This document shows, piece by piece, positions 34,791 to 43,184 of a DNA stretch of 64,000 nt. A model generated the notes under the pieces. That model saw only the letters and a list, made by a program, of their open reading frames with translations, had not been told where the DNA came from and did no database searches. Position 1 is the first letter of the stretch. The number at the start of each line of letters is the position of its first letter. The stretch spans positions 124,001 through 188,000 of the forward strand of contig UBZM01000030.1 in assembly GCA_900470095.1 (NCBI GenBank), read 5' to 3'. The stretch comes from Hyphomicrobiales bacterium. Its GTDB lineage: Bacteria; Pseudomonadota; Alphaproteobacteria; Rhizobiales; Beijerinckiaceae. A program made the position numbers and the translations under genes.

Positions 34791-35594
34791 TCAGGCAGCC
34801 GGCAGGGTTCGGTGCGAGGGCGCGATCCTGCCCAGCGCGGCAGCGTGCAGGGCGGGGTTTGCCGCGGCCAGGCAATGCCCGCCCGAGCGGATCGTCAGCG
34901 GCGCGCCGTCCCAATCCGTCATGACGCCGCCGGCATGGGTGATCACGGCGACATGGGCGAGGTAGTCATGCGGATTCTCGAAGCGGTCGATGGCGATGTC
35001 GATCGCCCCGGAGGCTAGCCGTCCATAGGAATAGCAACTGCCGCCATAGACGCACCAATGGACCGAGGATCGGAGGGCCTTGAAGGTCGGCAGGCTGTCC
35101 TCGTCATAGAGTTCGATATTGCTCGTCGACATCACCGCTTCCGACAGGACGCGCCGGCCCGAGGTCGTGACGCGCGCGCCGTTCAGCGTCGTCGGAAAGC
35201 CCTCCGCGCCGACCCAGCGTTCCCGCGTCATCGGCTGGTCGATGACGCCGAGGATCGGGACGCCACGATGGGTGAGCGCGACGAGCGTGCCGAAGACCGG
35301 GATGCCGGCGACGAAGGCCTTGGTCCCGTCGATCGGGTCGACGACCCAGACGAAATCCTCGTCCATTCCCTGCGAACCGAACTCCTCGCCGAGGATGCCA
35401 TGGCCGGGATAGGCCGCTTCGATGCGGCGGCGGATCTCGGTCTCGGCGCGCCGGTCGATCTCGGTGACGGGGCTGTCGTCGCCCTTGGAGATGAAGGCGT
35501 TGTTGTGCCTTGCCGCCTCTCGGATGATCTCGCCGCTCGCCTCGACCAGGTCCTGGGCGAAGGCGATGAAATTCCTGATGTCGCTAGTCGGCAT
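34791..35594 (-). CDS. Inositol monophosphatase family protein, HisN-like
   Basis: 267 residues. Motif 1 GEEFGSQGMDEDFVWVVDPIDGTKAFVAGIPVFGTLVAL closely matches the histidinol-phosphate phosphatase (HisN) branch, and motif 3 is NPHDYLAHVAVITHAGG with Asp in the expected place. The start at 35594 overlaps the upstream permease stop by 11 bases; an in-frame GTG at 35621 is an alternative. In true HisN the substrate is L-histidinol phosphate, but within a transport operon it may act on an imported or derived phosphoester instead. Confidence 0.85.
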   Translation of the reverse strand: MPTSDIRNFIAFAQDLVEASGEIIREAARHNNAFISKGDDSPVTEIDRRAETEIRRRIEAAYPGHGILGEEFGSQGMDEDFVWVVDPIDGTKAFVAGIPVFGTLVALTHRGVPILGVIDQPMTRERWVGAEGFPTTLNGARVTTSGRRVLSEAVMSTSNIELYDEDSLPTFKALRSSVHWCVYGGSCYSYGRLASGAIDIAIDRFENPHDYLAHVAVITHAGGVMTDWDGAPLTIRSGGHCLAAANPALHAAALGRIAPSHRTLPAA

Positions 35595-36312
35595 GTCTGA
35601 CCTGTCCGGGGATCGCTGCACTGCTCTTGAGCGGGCGCTGGTGCTTGCTGAGGCTGTATTCGGCGAATTTGAAGCAACGTGTGATGACGAGCGTGATCGA
35701 GAGATAGATCAGCGCGGCCATGATGAAGATCTCATAGGGCGAGAACGTATCGGCCACGATGGTATTGGCCACGCCGGTCAGTTCCATCAGCGTGATCGTG
35801 CTGGCGAGCGACGTGCCCTTCAGCATGCCGATGGCCTGGTTGCTATAGGCCGGCAGCATCAGGCGCAGCGCAATCGGCAGCACGATCAGCCGCTGGACCT
35901 GGAAGGCCGACATGCCGCAGGCGCGCGCCGCCTCGATCTCGCCGGCCGGCACGGCCTGGATCGCCCCGCGCAGGATATTGGCGGTATAGGCGGCGGAGTG
36001 CAGGGCACAGGCCAGCAGGGCGCAGATGAAGGGCTTGCGCAGATACGGCCAGAGAAAGCTTTCACGCACGAACTCGAACTGCGCGAGCCCGTAGTAGACG
36101 ATGAAGATCTGGACGAGCAGCGGCGTGCCGCGAAAGAAATAGACGAAGCAGTAGATCGGCGCCCGCACGCCCCTGCTGCCATTCGCGTAGAGAATGCCGA
36201 GCGGCAGGGCGAAGACGAAGCCGATGATCTCGGTCAGCAGCAGGAGCTGCAGGGTGACGACCGCGCCTTCGAGCAGGCGCGGGATGCTCTCGATCATGAG
36301 CGAGATATCCAC
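35584..36312 (-). CDS. Polar amino-acid ABC importer permease (HisM-like)
   Basis: 242 residues with a GTG start preceded by GGAGGG. Five or so transmembrane helices and the EAA loop (GEIEAARACGMSAFQVQRLIVLPIALRLMLPAYSNQAIGMLKGTSLA) match His/Gln/Arg-type permeases. It follows the other permease by two bases and precedes the HisN-like gene. An upstream extension of the frame is not part of the protein. Confidence 0.88.
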   Translation of the reverse strand: MDISLMIESIPRLLEGAVVTLQLLLLTEIIGFVFALPLGILYANGSRGVRAPIYCFVYFFRGTPLLVQIFIVYYGLAQFEFVRESFLWPYLRKPFICALLACALHSAAYTANILRGAIQAVPAGEIEAARACGMSAFQVQRLIVLPIALRLMLPAYSNQAIGMLKGTSLASTITLMELTGVANTIVADTFSPYEIFIMAALIYLSITLVITRCFKFAEYSLSKHQRPLKSSAAIPGQVRHAD

Positions 36313-36314
36313 GA

Positions 36315-37013
36315 TCAAACCCTCCGCACGCCGCGGTTCGCGCGGGTCTCGAGCCATTCGATGATGAGGGAATTGATGATGGTCAGCGTGAGATAGATGA
36401 CCGCCGCGAGCAGGTAGAAATGGAACGGGCTGCGCGTCACCGAGGTGGCGAGATAGCTGACACGCATCAGCTCCTCGAGGCCGACGACCGAGATCAGCGA
36501 GGTGTTCTTGATCAGCGAGATCCAGATATTGCCGAGGCTCGGCAGGGCATAGCGCCACATCAGCGGCATCCGGATATGGACGAACAGCGTCAGCGGCGAC
36601 ATTCCGAATGCCTTCGCCGCTTCGATCTGCCCCGGCGGGATGGCGAGAAAGGCGCCCCGGAAGATCTCGGCCGCGTAAGCACCGAAGACGAGGCTGAGCG
36701 CGAACACGCCGGCTGCCATCGCCGGGATCTCGACATAGACCTCCGGTCCCGCGATCCAGCGCAGCATCGCCGAGAGCGCAACCGTGCTGCCGAAATAGAC
36801 CAGCAGGATGATGAGCAGTTCGGGCGTCCCGCGCACGCAGGTCGTGTAGAAATCACCCGCCGCGCGCAGGAACCGCGACGAGGAGAGCTTGGCGAGCGCA
36901 ACCGCCAAGCCGATCGCGAGGCCCGCCAGCAGCGACAGGAACGCAACCTGGAGCGTAACCATCGTGCCCCAGAAGAGCTGCGTTCCCCAGCCCTGGAAGA
37001 GGTCTGCCGTCAT
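36315..37013 (-). CDS. Polar amino-acid ABC importer permease (HisQ-like)
   Basis: 232 residues. N-terminal FWGTMVTLQVAFLSLLAGLAIGLAVAL, the RGTPELLIILLVYFG motif and the EAA loop (GQIEAAKAFGMSPLTLFVHIRMPLMWRYALPSLGNIWISLIKNTSL) are typical of this family. It forms the translocation pore with the next permease and lies 88 bp downstream of the binding-protein gene. Confidence 0.9.
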   Translation of the reverse strand: MTADLFQGWGTQLFWGTMVTLQVAFLSLLAGLAIGLAVALAKLSSSRFLRAAGDFYTTCVRGTPELLIILLVYFGSTVALSAMLRWIAGPEVYVEIPAMAAGVFALSLVFGAYAAEIFRGAFLAIPPGQIEAAKAFGMSPLTLFVHIRMPLMWRYALPSLGNIWISLIKNTSLISVVGLEELMRVSYLATSVTRSPFHFYLLAAVIYLTLTIINSLIIEWLETRANRGVRRV

Positions 37014-37101
37014 GGATCGGTCCTGTCGGGGCTGAGGTCGCGCGGGGCCCTATCAGCCGCGCGGGCGGTGCCGGGCGACGGCGGGCGCCGCCCGGAGGAG
37101 G

Positions 37102-37899
37102 TCATTGGGTCCAGACGCTGGGGAGCACCGTGAACTTCCAGTATTTCTGGTTGATCGCCTTGAAGGTGCCGTCGGCGAACATGCCCTTCAGCGCATTGTT
37201 GACCTTGTCGAGCAGTTCAGGCTCGTTCTTGCGCAGTCCGACGCCGACACCGGGCCCGAAATACTTGATGTTCTCGAGTTCGGGGCCGATATACTTGAAA
37301 TTCTTGCCCTGGGCGTCCTCGAAGAAGCCCTCCATCTTGATCGGCCCGGCCATGATCAGGTCGACGCGGCCGGAGACGAGATCGAGGAGCAGGGTCTCGT
37401 AGTTCTCGTAGCGCGAGATCTGCACGCCGGGGAACAGTTCGGTGAAATAACGGTCATAGGTGCTCGAGCGGATCAGACCCACGACCTTGCCGTCGAGGGC
37501 TTTGGGATTGGGCTGCCCCTCGGCGGTGACCGGCGCGAGCGTCGATGATTTCGGGCCGACGAACCGGCCGGTCGACGAGCGGTAGGGAATGCTGAAATCG
37601 ATGCTCTTCTGGCGCGCCTCGGTGATCGAAAGGCTCGCCAGGATGAGATCGAACTTGCGCGCTGTCAGCGCCGGGAGCGCGCCATCGAGCGACTGGCAGA
37701 CGAATTTGAGGTCGAAACCTTCGCGCTTGCCGATCTCACGGGCGATATCGACGTCAAAACCTGCCAGTTCGCCGCTGGCGGTGCGGTAGTTGAAGGGTGG
37801 ATTGGTGCAGTCGGTGCCGATCTTCACCTCGCGGGCGAAGGCGGAGCCGGCCAGCAGCAGCGCTGCGCCCGACAGGAGGGCGAGAGCGGTCTTTCTCAT
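37102..37899 (-). CDS. Polar amino-acid ABC importer binding protein (HisJ/ArgT-like)
   Basis: 265 residues. Signal peptide MRKTALALLSGAALLLAGSAFA, then the family pattern EVKIGTDCTNPPFNYRTASGELAGFDVDIAREIGKR, FDLILASLSITEARQKSIDFSIPY and a C-terminal GVGLRKNEPELLDKVNNALKGMFADGTFKAINQKYW. GDCT at the ligand arginine/acid sites and a Cys pair position hint at basic or opine-like amino acids. SD GGAGAAG precedes 37899. Confidence 0.9.
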   Translation of the reverse strand: MRKTALALLSGAALLLAGSAFAREVKIGTDCTNPPFNYRTASGELAGFDVDIAREIGKREGFDLKFVCQSLDGALPALTARKFDLILASLSITEARQKSIDFSIPYRSSTGRFVGPKSSTLAPVTAEGQPNPKALDGKVVGLIRSSTYDRYFTELFPGVQISRYENYETLLLDLVSGRVDLIMAGPIKMEGFFEDAQGKNFKYIGPELENIKYFGPGVGVGLRKNEPELLDKVNNALKGMFADGTFKAINQKYWKFTVLPSVWTQ

Positions 37900-37910
37900 G
37901 GTTCTTCTCC

Positions 37911-38687
37911 TCAAAGAACGCGCTGCAGAAAGCGCCTGCACCGTTCCGACGTCGGGTTGCCGAAGATCTGATCCGGGCTGTTGCGCTCTTCGATCTTGCC
38001 CTCGTGAAGGAAGAGCACCTCGTTCGAGACCTCGCGGGCGAACGCCATTTCATGGGTCACGACGATCATGGTCCGCCCCTCTTCCGCGAGAACGCGCATG
38101 ACGCGCAGCACCTCGCCGACGAGCTCGGGGTCGAGCGCCGAGGTCGGCTCGTCGAAGAGCAGCAGCTTGGGCTCCATCGCCAGGGCCCGGGCGATGGCGC
38201 AGCGCTGCTGCTGGCCGCCGGAAATATGGGCGGGGTAGTGATAGCGCTTGTCGAACAGCCCGACCTTCGCCAGCAGGGCCTCGGCCCGTTCGATCGCCTC
38301 GGCCTTCGCAACGCCCAGAACCTTGATCGGCGCGATGGTGACATTCTCAAGCACGGTCAGGTGGCTCCACAGGTTGAAGCTCTGGAACACCATGCCCATC
38401 CGGCTGCGGATCCGGCTGATCTGCCTGGCGTTCAGGACCGGCGGGCGGTCTCCGCTGCGCTGGAGCTTGATCTCCTCGCCCTCGAAGGAAATCGTGCCGG
38501 ATTCCGGGGTCTCCAGCAGGTTGATGCAGCGCAGGAAGGTGCTCTTGCCCGAGCCGCTGGCGCCGATCATGCAGATCACGTCCCGTTCGCGGGCCGCGAG
38601 GCTGACACCCTTGAGAACGGGAAAGTCGCCATAGCTCTTGTGGATGACGTCCGCGGTGAGGACGGTCTTCGCCTCCGGTCGAGACAC
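37911..38687 (-). CDS. Polar amino-acid ABC importer ATPase (HisP/GlnQ-like)
   Basis: 258 residues, GTG start with GGAGG six bases upstream. Walker A GASGSGKST, Q-loop [11 protein letters not shown], signature ISGGQQQRCAIARAL, Walker [13 protein letters not shown] and H-loop VTHEMAF are intact. First gene of the importer operon and divergent from the MocR-type regulator; the ACCAATT repeats in between may be that regulator's operator. Confidence 0.92.
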   Translation of the reverse strand: MSRPEAKTVLTADVIHKSYGDFPVLKGVSLAARERDVICMIGASGSGKSTFLRCINLLETPESGTISFEGEEIKLQRSGDRPPVLNARQISRIRSRMGMVFQSFNLWSHLTVLENVTIAPIKVLGVAKAEAIERAEALLAKVGLFDKRYHYPAHISGGQQQRCAIARALAMEPKLLLFDEPTSALDPELVGEVLRVMRVLAEEGRTMIVVTHEMAFAREVSNEVLFLHEGKIEERNSPDQIFGNPTSERCRRFLQRVL

Positions 38688-38774
38688 ATGATCCTCCCCT
38701 GTTTCACTGCTGGATCGGCTCTGTCCGACCTCGATTGACAGGGACGGTATCGGCCGCTCCTGGCCGTCTCAAGT

Positions 38775-38804
38775 ACCAATTTTTCCAAATGGCGCAGACC
38801 AATT
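38775..38804. promoter_or_regulatory. Possible MocR operator (ACCAATT direct repeats)
   Basis: ACCAATT at 38775-38781 and 38798-38804, same orientation, 23 bp apart, with an intervening related TCCAAAT (38784-38790). MocR/PdxR-type regulators often bind such direct repeats. It lies between the divergent importer operon and the MocR gene. Confidence 0.35.
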
Positions 38805-38909
38805 GCAAGGAGCCGCTTGACCCTGCCGCCCGCGCACCGCTCAATCCGATCCGTGAAGGGTGAGGTGGCGACGCGCACGCTTTCGGCCTCGCGAAGGGTG
38901 CAACAGGAC

Positions 38910-40391
38910 ATGAATTCGGCCTTCAACTATCCCTTCTGGAATGCCATCGCGCTGGAACGGGACGGGCCGGAACCGCTCTACGACCAGATTGCGGGACAGC
39001 TGCGCGCGATGGTCGTGGCGGGCGCCATCCCCCGCGGGGCACGGCTGCCACCGCAGCGAAAACTCTCGGACGAGCTCGATGTCTCCCGCTCGACGATCGT
39101 GCTCGCCTATGCGCGCCTGAAGAACGAGGGTTATGCGCACGGCCGCACCGGCGCGGGAACCTATATCGAGACCGACCTGCCGGAGGATCTGCAGCGCCGG
39201 CTGGATACCCCCGCACCGGCCGGTCCGCCGCGGCAGCCACGTATCCTCGCCCAGCGCGGCAGTGCGCTGATGGGCCTGCCGCTGCCGAGCGAGCGCGAGC
39301 TCGGCTACGATCTCAGCCCCCTGCTCCCGGCGCTCGACGAATTGCCATTCAGCGACATCCGCCGCAGCACCGCCGAATACTGGGGTTCGGAGCCCTGGCC
39401 CCAGTTCAGCTTCAGCGAGCGCCTCGGCCTGCCGGCCCTGCGCCAGCAGATCGCGAAATATCTGGGCGAATACGAGGGCGTGCCCTGCGCGGCCGAGCAG
39501 ATTGCCGTCGTCGCCAGCACGACGCAGGCCTTCATCCTTCTCGCGCAGCTTCTGCTCGACCCCGGCGACGGCGTCATCGTCGAGGATCCCGGCTATCCCA
39601 CCCGCGTTGCGGCGCTCGTGGCGAATGGTGCCCGCGTCCTGCCGCATCCGGTGGATCATGACGGGCTCTGCGTCGATCGATTCAGCGCGGAGACTGAGAC
39701 CGCCCGGATGGTGATCGCCTCGCCGACCAATCAGTTTCCCTACGGCTCGACGATGCCGATGGCACGCCGGCTTTCGCTGCTGGCCTGGGCCCGCGCCAGA
39801 GATGCCTGGGTGATCGAATATGATTACAGCAGCCCGATCGGCATCAACCGCCAGCCCCTGGCTTCCCTGCTGTCGCTCGATACCGATCAGCGCGTCATCT
39901 TCATCGGCAACATCAACCGGATCTTCTCCCCGTCGCTTGGCCTAACCTATCTGGTCCTGCCCCCCGATCTGGTCGAGCTGTTCTACCGGGCCAAGCTGGT
40001 CTTCTCCTGCTATCTGCCGCCGCCGCTGCAGCAGATGGTGGCCGATATCATGGGCCGGGGCGTGCTGGCCCGACATGTCAGGCGGATGCGGCTTCTGTAT
40101 CGCGAGCGGGCGGCCATCCTCGTCGGAGCCCTGCGCGAGGCGCTCGGCGATCGGCTGGTCATTCCCGAGGTGACGGCAGGGTTGCATCTGACCGCGCATG
40201 CGCGCGGCCCGCTCGACGATCGCGCGATCACCGATGCCGCCCGGCAGCGCGGCATCGATGTGCCGGCCCTCTCCCGCTACCGGCTGCAGAGCCAGGATGC
40301 GACGGGCTTCATCTTCGGCTTCGGCAATACCGCGCCCGAGCGCATATCACCGGCGGTGCGGCGCTTTGCCGAGATCGTGGCTGCGGCCTAG
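38910..40391 (+). CDS. MocR/PdxR-type regulator lacking the PLP lysine
   Basis: 493 residues. N-terminal GntR winged helix (PLYDQIAGQLRAMVVAGAIPRGARLPPQRKLSDELDVSRSTIVLAYARLKNEGY) is fused to a class I aminotransferase-fold domain (IVEDPGYPTR, ASPTNQFPYGSTMPMARR, VIEYDYSSPIG). In the segment where MocR proteins carry the Schiff-base lysine (about ...GTFSK...), this one reads GNINRIFSPSLG: Lys is Arg337 and the usual downstream Arg is Gly. It probably cannot form an internal PLP aldimine but may still sense an amine or non-covalent PLP. A TTG at 38817 with AAGGAG upstream is an alternative start. Divergent from the importer. Confidence 0.88.
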   Translation: MNSAFNYPFWNAIALERDGPEPLYDQIAGQLRAMVVAGAIPRGARLPPQRKLSDELDVSRSTIVLAYARLKNEGYAHGRTGAGTYIETDLPEDLQRRLDTPAPAGPPRQPRILAQRGSALMGLPLPSERELGYDLSPLLPALDELPFSDIRRSTAEYWGSEPWPQFSFSERLGLPALRQQIAKYLGEYEGVPCAAEQIAVVASTTQAFILLAQLLLDPGDGVIVEDPGYPTRVAALVANGARVLPHPVDHDGLCVDRFSAETETARMVIASPTNQFPYGSTMPMARRLSLLAWARARDAWVIEYDYSSPIGINRQPLASLLSLDTDQRVIFIGNINRIFSPSLGLTYLVLPPDLVELFYRAKLVFSCYLPPPLQQMVADIMGRGVLARHVRRMRLLYRERAAILVGALREALGDRLVIPEVTAGLHLTAHARGPLDDRAITDAARQRGIDVPALSRYRLQSQDATGFIFGFGNTAPERISPAVRRFAEIVAAA

Positions 40392-40501
40392 AGCATGCTG
40401 CGAAAAAGTGGCAACGGTTTTTCGCACCAAGCATGCTCTAAGCTATTAGAGTCGATCACGTTTTCTGCGTTTGGACGAATTCGTCCAAACGCAGCGTGAT
40501 C
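40391..40501 (+). repeat. Two-hairpin intergenic repeat, copy A
   Basis: Module 1 (40391-40438) is a hairpin with arms GAGCATGCT/AGCATGCTC enclosing a second stem GCGAAAAA/TTTTTCGC. Module 2 (40454-40501) is a hairpin with GATCACG...CGTGATC ends and a TGCGTTTGGACGA inner stem; it has lost four A residues from the right arm compared with copy B. Copy A abuts the MocR stop codon (its first G completes TAG). The reverse-complement copy is at 43056-43172. Confidence 0.9.
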
Positions 40502-40575
40502 TAGCAGGGCCGTGGCGAAGAACTGGGAATTTGACGCCGGGGCTCGAAGAACCACCGGCCTGGGGGGAGAACGAG

Positions 40576-41370
40576 ATGATCGATGAGAATGGATTGGCGC
40601 AGCGCTTGATGCGCGAGCACGAGGAACAGGTGCGCTTCCGCCCCTTCGCCGCGGCGAACGGCATCGCTTCGCTGGACGATGCCTACAGGGTGCAGGATCG
40701 CTATGTCTCGCTGCTGCAGACCCGCTTCGGCGAAGGCATCGGCTACAAGATCGGCCTGACCTCGCAGCGCATGCAGAGGATGTGCGGCATCGACCAGCCG
40801 ATCGCCGGGGTCGTCCTCGCCGACCGGCTGCACCACTCCGGCGCGAAGGTCGCAATCTCCGGCTATGGGCGGATCGGTCTCGAATTCGAGATCGCCGTGC
40901 GCCTGGCGAACGATCTTCCCGTCGGCGGTCCCGCTTTCACGCCCGAAACGATCGCGGCCCATGTCGGCGGCGTCTCAGCCGCAATCGAGATCGTCGATGA
41001 CCGCGCCGCCGACTATGCCGAGCTCGACGTGCTCTCGCTCGTCGCCGACAATTCCTGGAACGGCGGCATCGTCCTCTCCGAGTTCCGCAGTGCATGGCCC
41101 GCGCTGGATGCGGTCAGCGGCGTGGTTCACCGCAATGGCGTCGAGATCGACCGCGGCCACGGACGGGACGTGCTCGGCCACCCCTTCTCGCCGCTGGCCT
41201 GGCTCGCCAACGCGCTGGCAGCGAAGGGCCGGAGCCTGCGTGCCGGCGACGTCGTCATGACCGGCAGCCTGGTCACCACCCGCTTCCCGACCGAGACGGA
41301 AACCTACAGTTTCGAACTGGAAGGCATCGGAGCCGTCGAACTCACCGTCGAAGCCGGCAAGCCCGGCTGA
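40576..41370 (+). CDS. 2-keto-4-pentenoate hydratase/fumarylacetoacetase-superfamily protein
   Basis: 264 residues with the FAH/MhpD fold: GEGIGYKIGLTSQRMQRMCGIDQPIAGVV, FEIAVRLANDLP, AAIEIVDDRA and the C-terminal GDVVMTGSLVTTRFPT. Glu/Asp residues in the FE(F/I)xV block are the metal ligands. Enzymes of this fold hydrate 2-hydroxydienoates of meta-cleavage routes. The ATG at 40576 follows GGGGGGAGAA; longer frames start inside repeat A and are not accepted. It lies between the inverted repeats beside HpaR and an APH-family gene. Confidence 0.85.
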   Translation: MIDENGLAQRLMREHEEQVRFRPFAAANGIASLDDAYRVQDRYVSLLQTRFGEGIGYKIGLTSQRMQRMCGIDQPIAGVVLADRLHHSGAKVAISGYGRIGLEFEIAVRLANDLPVGGPAFTPETIAAHVGGVSAAIEIVDDRAADYAELDVLSLVADNSWNGGIVLSEFRSAWPALDAVSGVVHRNGVEIDRGHGRDVLGHPFSPLAWLANALAAKGRSLRAGDVVMTGSLVTTRFPTETETYSFELEGIGAVELTVEAGKPG

Positions 41371-41461
41371 AACAGGTTTGCTCCCGCCCCCCTCTCCTTG
41401 CAGGCATTTGTACCGTCGCGGCGGACTGGAAAGCCCCTGGTGCAGACGGTAAGCAAGAGCC

Positions 41462-42433
41462 ATGGCGCAGCAGGACCATAAGCTCTGTATCCCCATCGAT
41501 GCGGGACTTGTTCGACGATTGATCGCCGCGCAATTCCCCGCATGGGCTGACCTCCCCATTGAGCCGATCGAGCCGGGCGGCTGGGACAATCGGACCTTTC
41601 GCCTGGGTGATCAGATGTCGGTTCGCCTGCCGAGTGGGGCTGCCTATGCGCCTCAGGTCGAGAAGGAGCACCGCTGGTTGCCAAAGCTGGCGCCTCACCT
41701 GCCATTGCCGATCCCCGTGCCGCTTGCCCTGGGCGCACCGGCGGAGGCCTATCCGTGGTCGTGGTCCGTCTATCGCTGGCTTGGCGGCGAGCCAGCCGCG
41801 ACCAACCGGATTGCCGATCTGCCCCAGTTCGCCCATGCGCTTGCCGGCTTTCTCGTCGCCCTTCAGCGCATCGACGCCACTGGCGGGCCGGTGGCAGGGC
41901 AGCATAACTTTCATCGGGGCGGCAGCCTGGCGGTCTACGATGCCGAGACCCGGGCCGCGCTTTCAGCGCTTGGGTGCACCCGCGATATCGCTGCGGCTGA
42001 GAGCGTCTGGGCAACCGCACTCAGTTCGCAATGGCGCGGCCCGCCTGTCTGGGTCCATGGCGATATCGCCCTTGGCAACCTGCTCATCAGGAACGGCACG
42101 CTCGCTGCCGTGATCGATTTCGGGAGCTCTGCCGTCGGCGACCCGGCCTGCGACCTCGCGATTGCGTGGACGGAGTTCTCCGGAGCGAGCCACGACATGT
42201 TCCGCGCCGCGCTTTCTCTCGACGACGACACCTGGGCCCGCGCCCGAGGCTGGGCCCTGTGGAAAGCGCTGATCACGGTTGCCGGCCATAATCGGAACCA
42301 ACGCGATGCGGGGAAATCATGGCAGGTGATCGAGCGCGTATTGGCGGACCACCGACAGTTCAACGGCAAAGGGACGAACCCCTCAAACGAGCGTCCCCGT
42401 CGGCCGCATTCCGGTCCGCCGCTCGGAGGCTGA
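41462..42433 (+). CDS. Aminoglycoside phosphotransferase (APH) family kinase
   Basis: 323 residues. N-terminal PGGWDNRTFRLGDQMSVRLPSGAAYAPQVEKE with the ATP-binding lysine position, then the Brenner-type catalytic loop VWVHGDIALGNLLIRNGTLAAVIDFGSSAVGDPACDLAIAW (Asp in HGD, Asp in IDF). Substrates of this family range from aminoglycosides to homoserine, choline and macrolides; resistance must not be assumed. The last ~24 residues are a Pro/Arg/Gly-rich tail unlike the family. It converges with HpaR, 30 bp away, inside the repeat-bounded segment. Confidence 0.85.
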   Translation: MAQQDHKLCIPIDAGLVRRLIAAQFPAWADLPIEPIEPGGWDNRTFRLGDQMSVRLPSGAAYAPQVEKEHRWLPKLAPHLPLPIPVPLALGAPAEAYPWSWSVYRWLGGEPAATNRIADLPQFAHALAGFLVALQRIDATGGPVAGQHNFHRGGSLAVYDAETRAALSALGCTRDIAAAESVWATALSSQWRGPPVWVHGDIALGNLLIRNGTLAAVIDFGSSAVGDPACDLAIAWTEFSGASHDMFRAALSLDDDTWARARGWALWKALITVAGHNRNQRDAGKSWQVIERVLADHRQFNGKGTNPSNERPRRPHSGPPLGG

Positions 42434-42441
42434 CGCCGCTG

Positions 42442-42460
42442 CGGGGATCGGGAGTCCCCG
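42442..42460. terminator. Small GC hairpin between convergent APH and hpaR genes
   Basis: CGGGGA (42442-42447) pairs with TCCCCG (42455-42460) around a 7-nt loop, between the two convergent stop codons. No U-tract follows, so a terminator role is only suggested by position. Confidence 0.3.
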
Positions 42461-42463
42461 GCC

Positions 42464-43003
42464 TTATCCCGGTCGGCGGGTTGCGCCGTGGGATCCGCCG
42501 CTGTCCAGGCCGTCCAGGCAATCTTCGAGCTGCCGAAGCAGGCTTTGCAATTCGGCAAGACGCTCGCTGCCGTAACGTCCCGTGATCTCGCGATAGATCG
42601 CCTCGGACTCGACGCCGGCCCGCTCGATCAACTCAAGACCCAGCGGCGAAATCGAGACGAGCCCACGGCGCAGATCGGCCTGCGAGGTACGGCGCAGGAT
42701 GAGCCCGCGCTCGTCGAGGTCCTTCAGGATGCGCGAAAGACTGGGGGGCAGCAGGAACGTGTCCTCCGCCAGCGCCGTGACCTCGATCGTGTTCACGGCC
42801 GTCAGGGCGCGCAGAACGCGCCACTGTTGCTCCGTCATGCCGAAATGCCGAAGGCTGGCACGGAAATGGCGCATCACCGCTTCCCGTGCCCGCAGAAGGG
42901 ACATCGGCAGGGATTTCGAGAAATGGCGCAGGCGCACGCGCGCTGCCGGCTGCCCGGTCTCGGCAGGCAGGTCCAGGCCCTCGGCGGGCGTCGCGTCGCT
43001 CAT
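42464..43003 (-). CDS. hpaR: MarR-family repressor HpaR
   Basis: 179 residues. The core (SLPMSLLRAREAVMRHFRASLRHFGMTEQQWRVLRAL...ITEVTALAEDTFLLPPSLSRILKDLDERGLILRRTS...RRGLVSISPLGLELIER) is the HpaR branch of MarR, which represses homoprotocatechuate degradation operons and responds to aromatic catabolites. The start at 43003 has a strong SD (GGGAGGATTG); a longer frame runs into the repeat. It sits apart from its presumed targets, separated from HpaF by repeat B. Confidence 0.88.
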   Translation of the reverse strand: MSDATPAEGLDLPAETGQPAARVRLRHFSKSLPMSLLRAREAVMRHFRASLRHFGMTEQQWRVLRALTAVNTIEVTALAEDTFLLPPSLSRILKDLDERGLILRRTSQADLRRGLVSISPLGLELIERAGVESEAIYREITGRYGSERLAELQSLLRQLEDCLDGLDSGGSHGATRRPG

Positions 43004-43055
43004 CAATCCTCCCACTGCCAGGAATGGCCCGGCCAGCCCCATCGGCAGACCGGCC

Positions 43056-43172
43056 TCGATCACGTTTTCTGCGTTTGGACGACATCGTCCAAACGCAGAA
43101 AACGTGATCGACTCTCATAGTTTGGAGCATGCTTGGTGCGAAAAACCGTTGCCACTTCTTCGCAGCATGCTC
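43056..43172 (-). repeat. Two-hairpin intergenic repeat, copy B (inverted)
   Basis: The reverse complement of this segment matches copy A at nearly every position. Module 2 is a perfect 25-bp stem (43058-43082 with 43085-43109) around a 2-nt loop. Module 1 (43125-43172) has the GAGCATGCT/AGCATGCTC arms. Copies A and B face each other with their module 2 ends inward and enclose about 2.55 kb with three genes. I remember similar two-hairpin repeats as dispersed intergenic elements in Hyphomicrobiales genomes. Confidence 0.9.
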
Positions 43173-43184
43173 TCGTCGCCTGTT

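Noticed and set aside
41462-42433. Calling this an antibiotic-resistance gene
   Set aside because: APH-family kinases have many non-antibiotic substrates, and no resistance-specific motif or mobile context beyond the repeats is visible.
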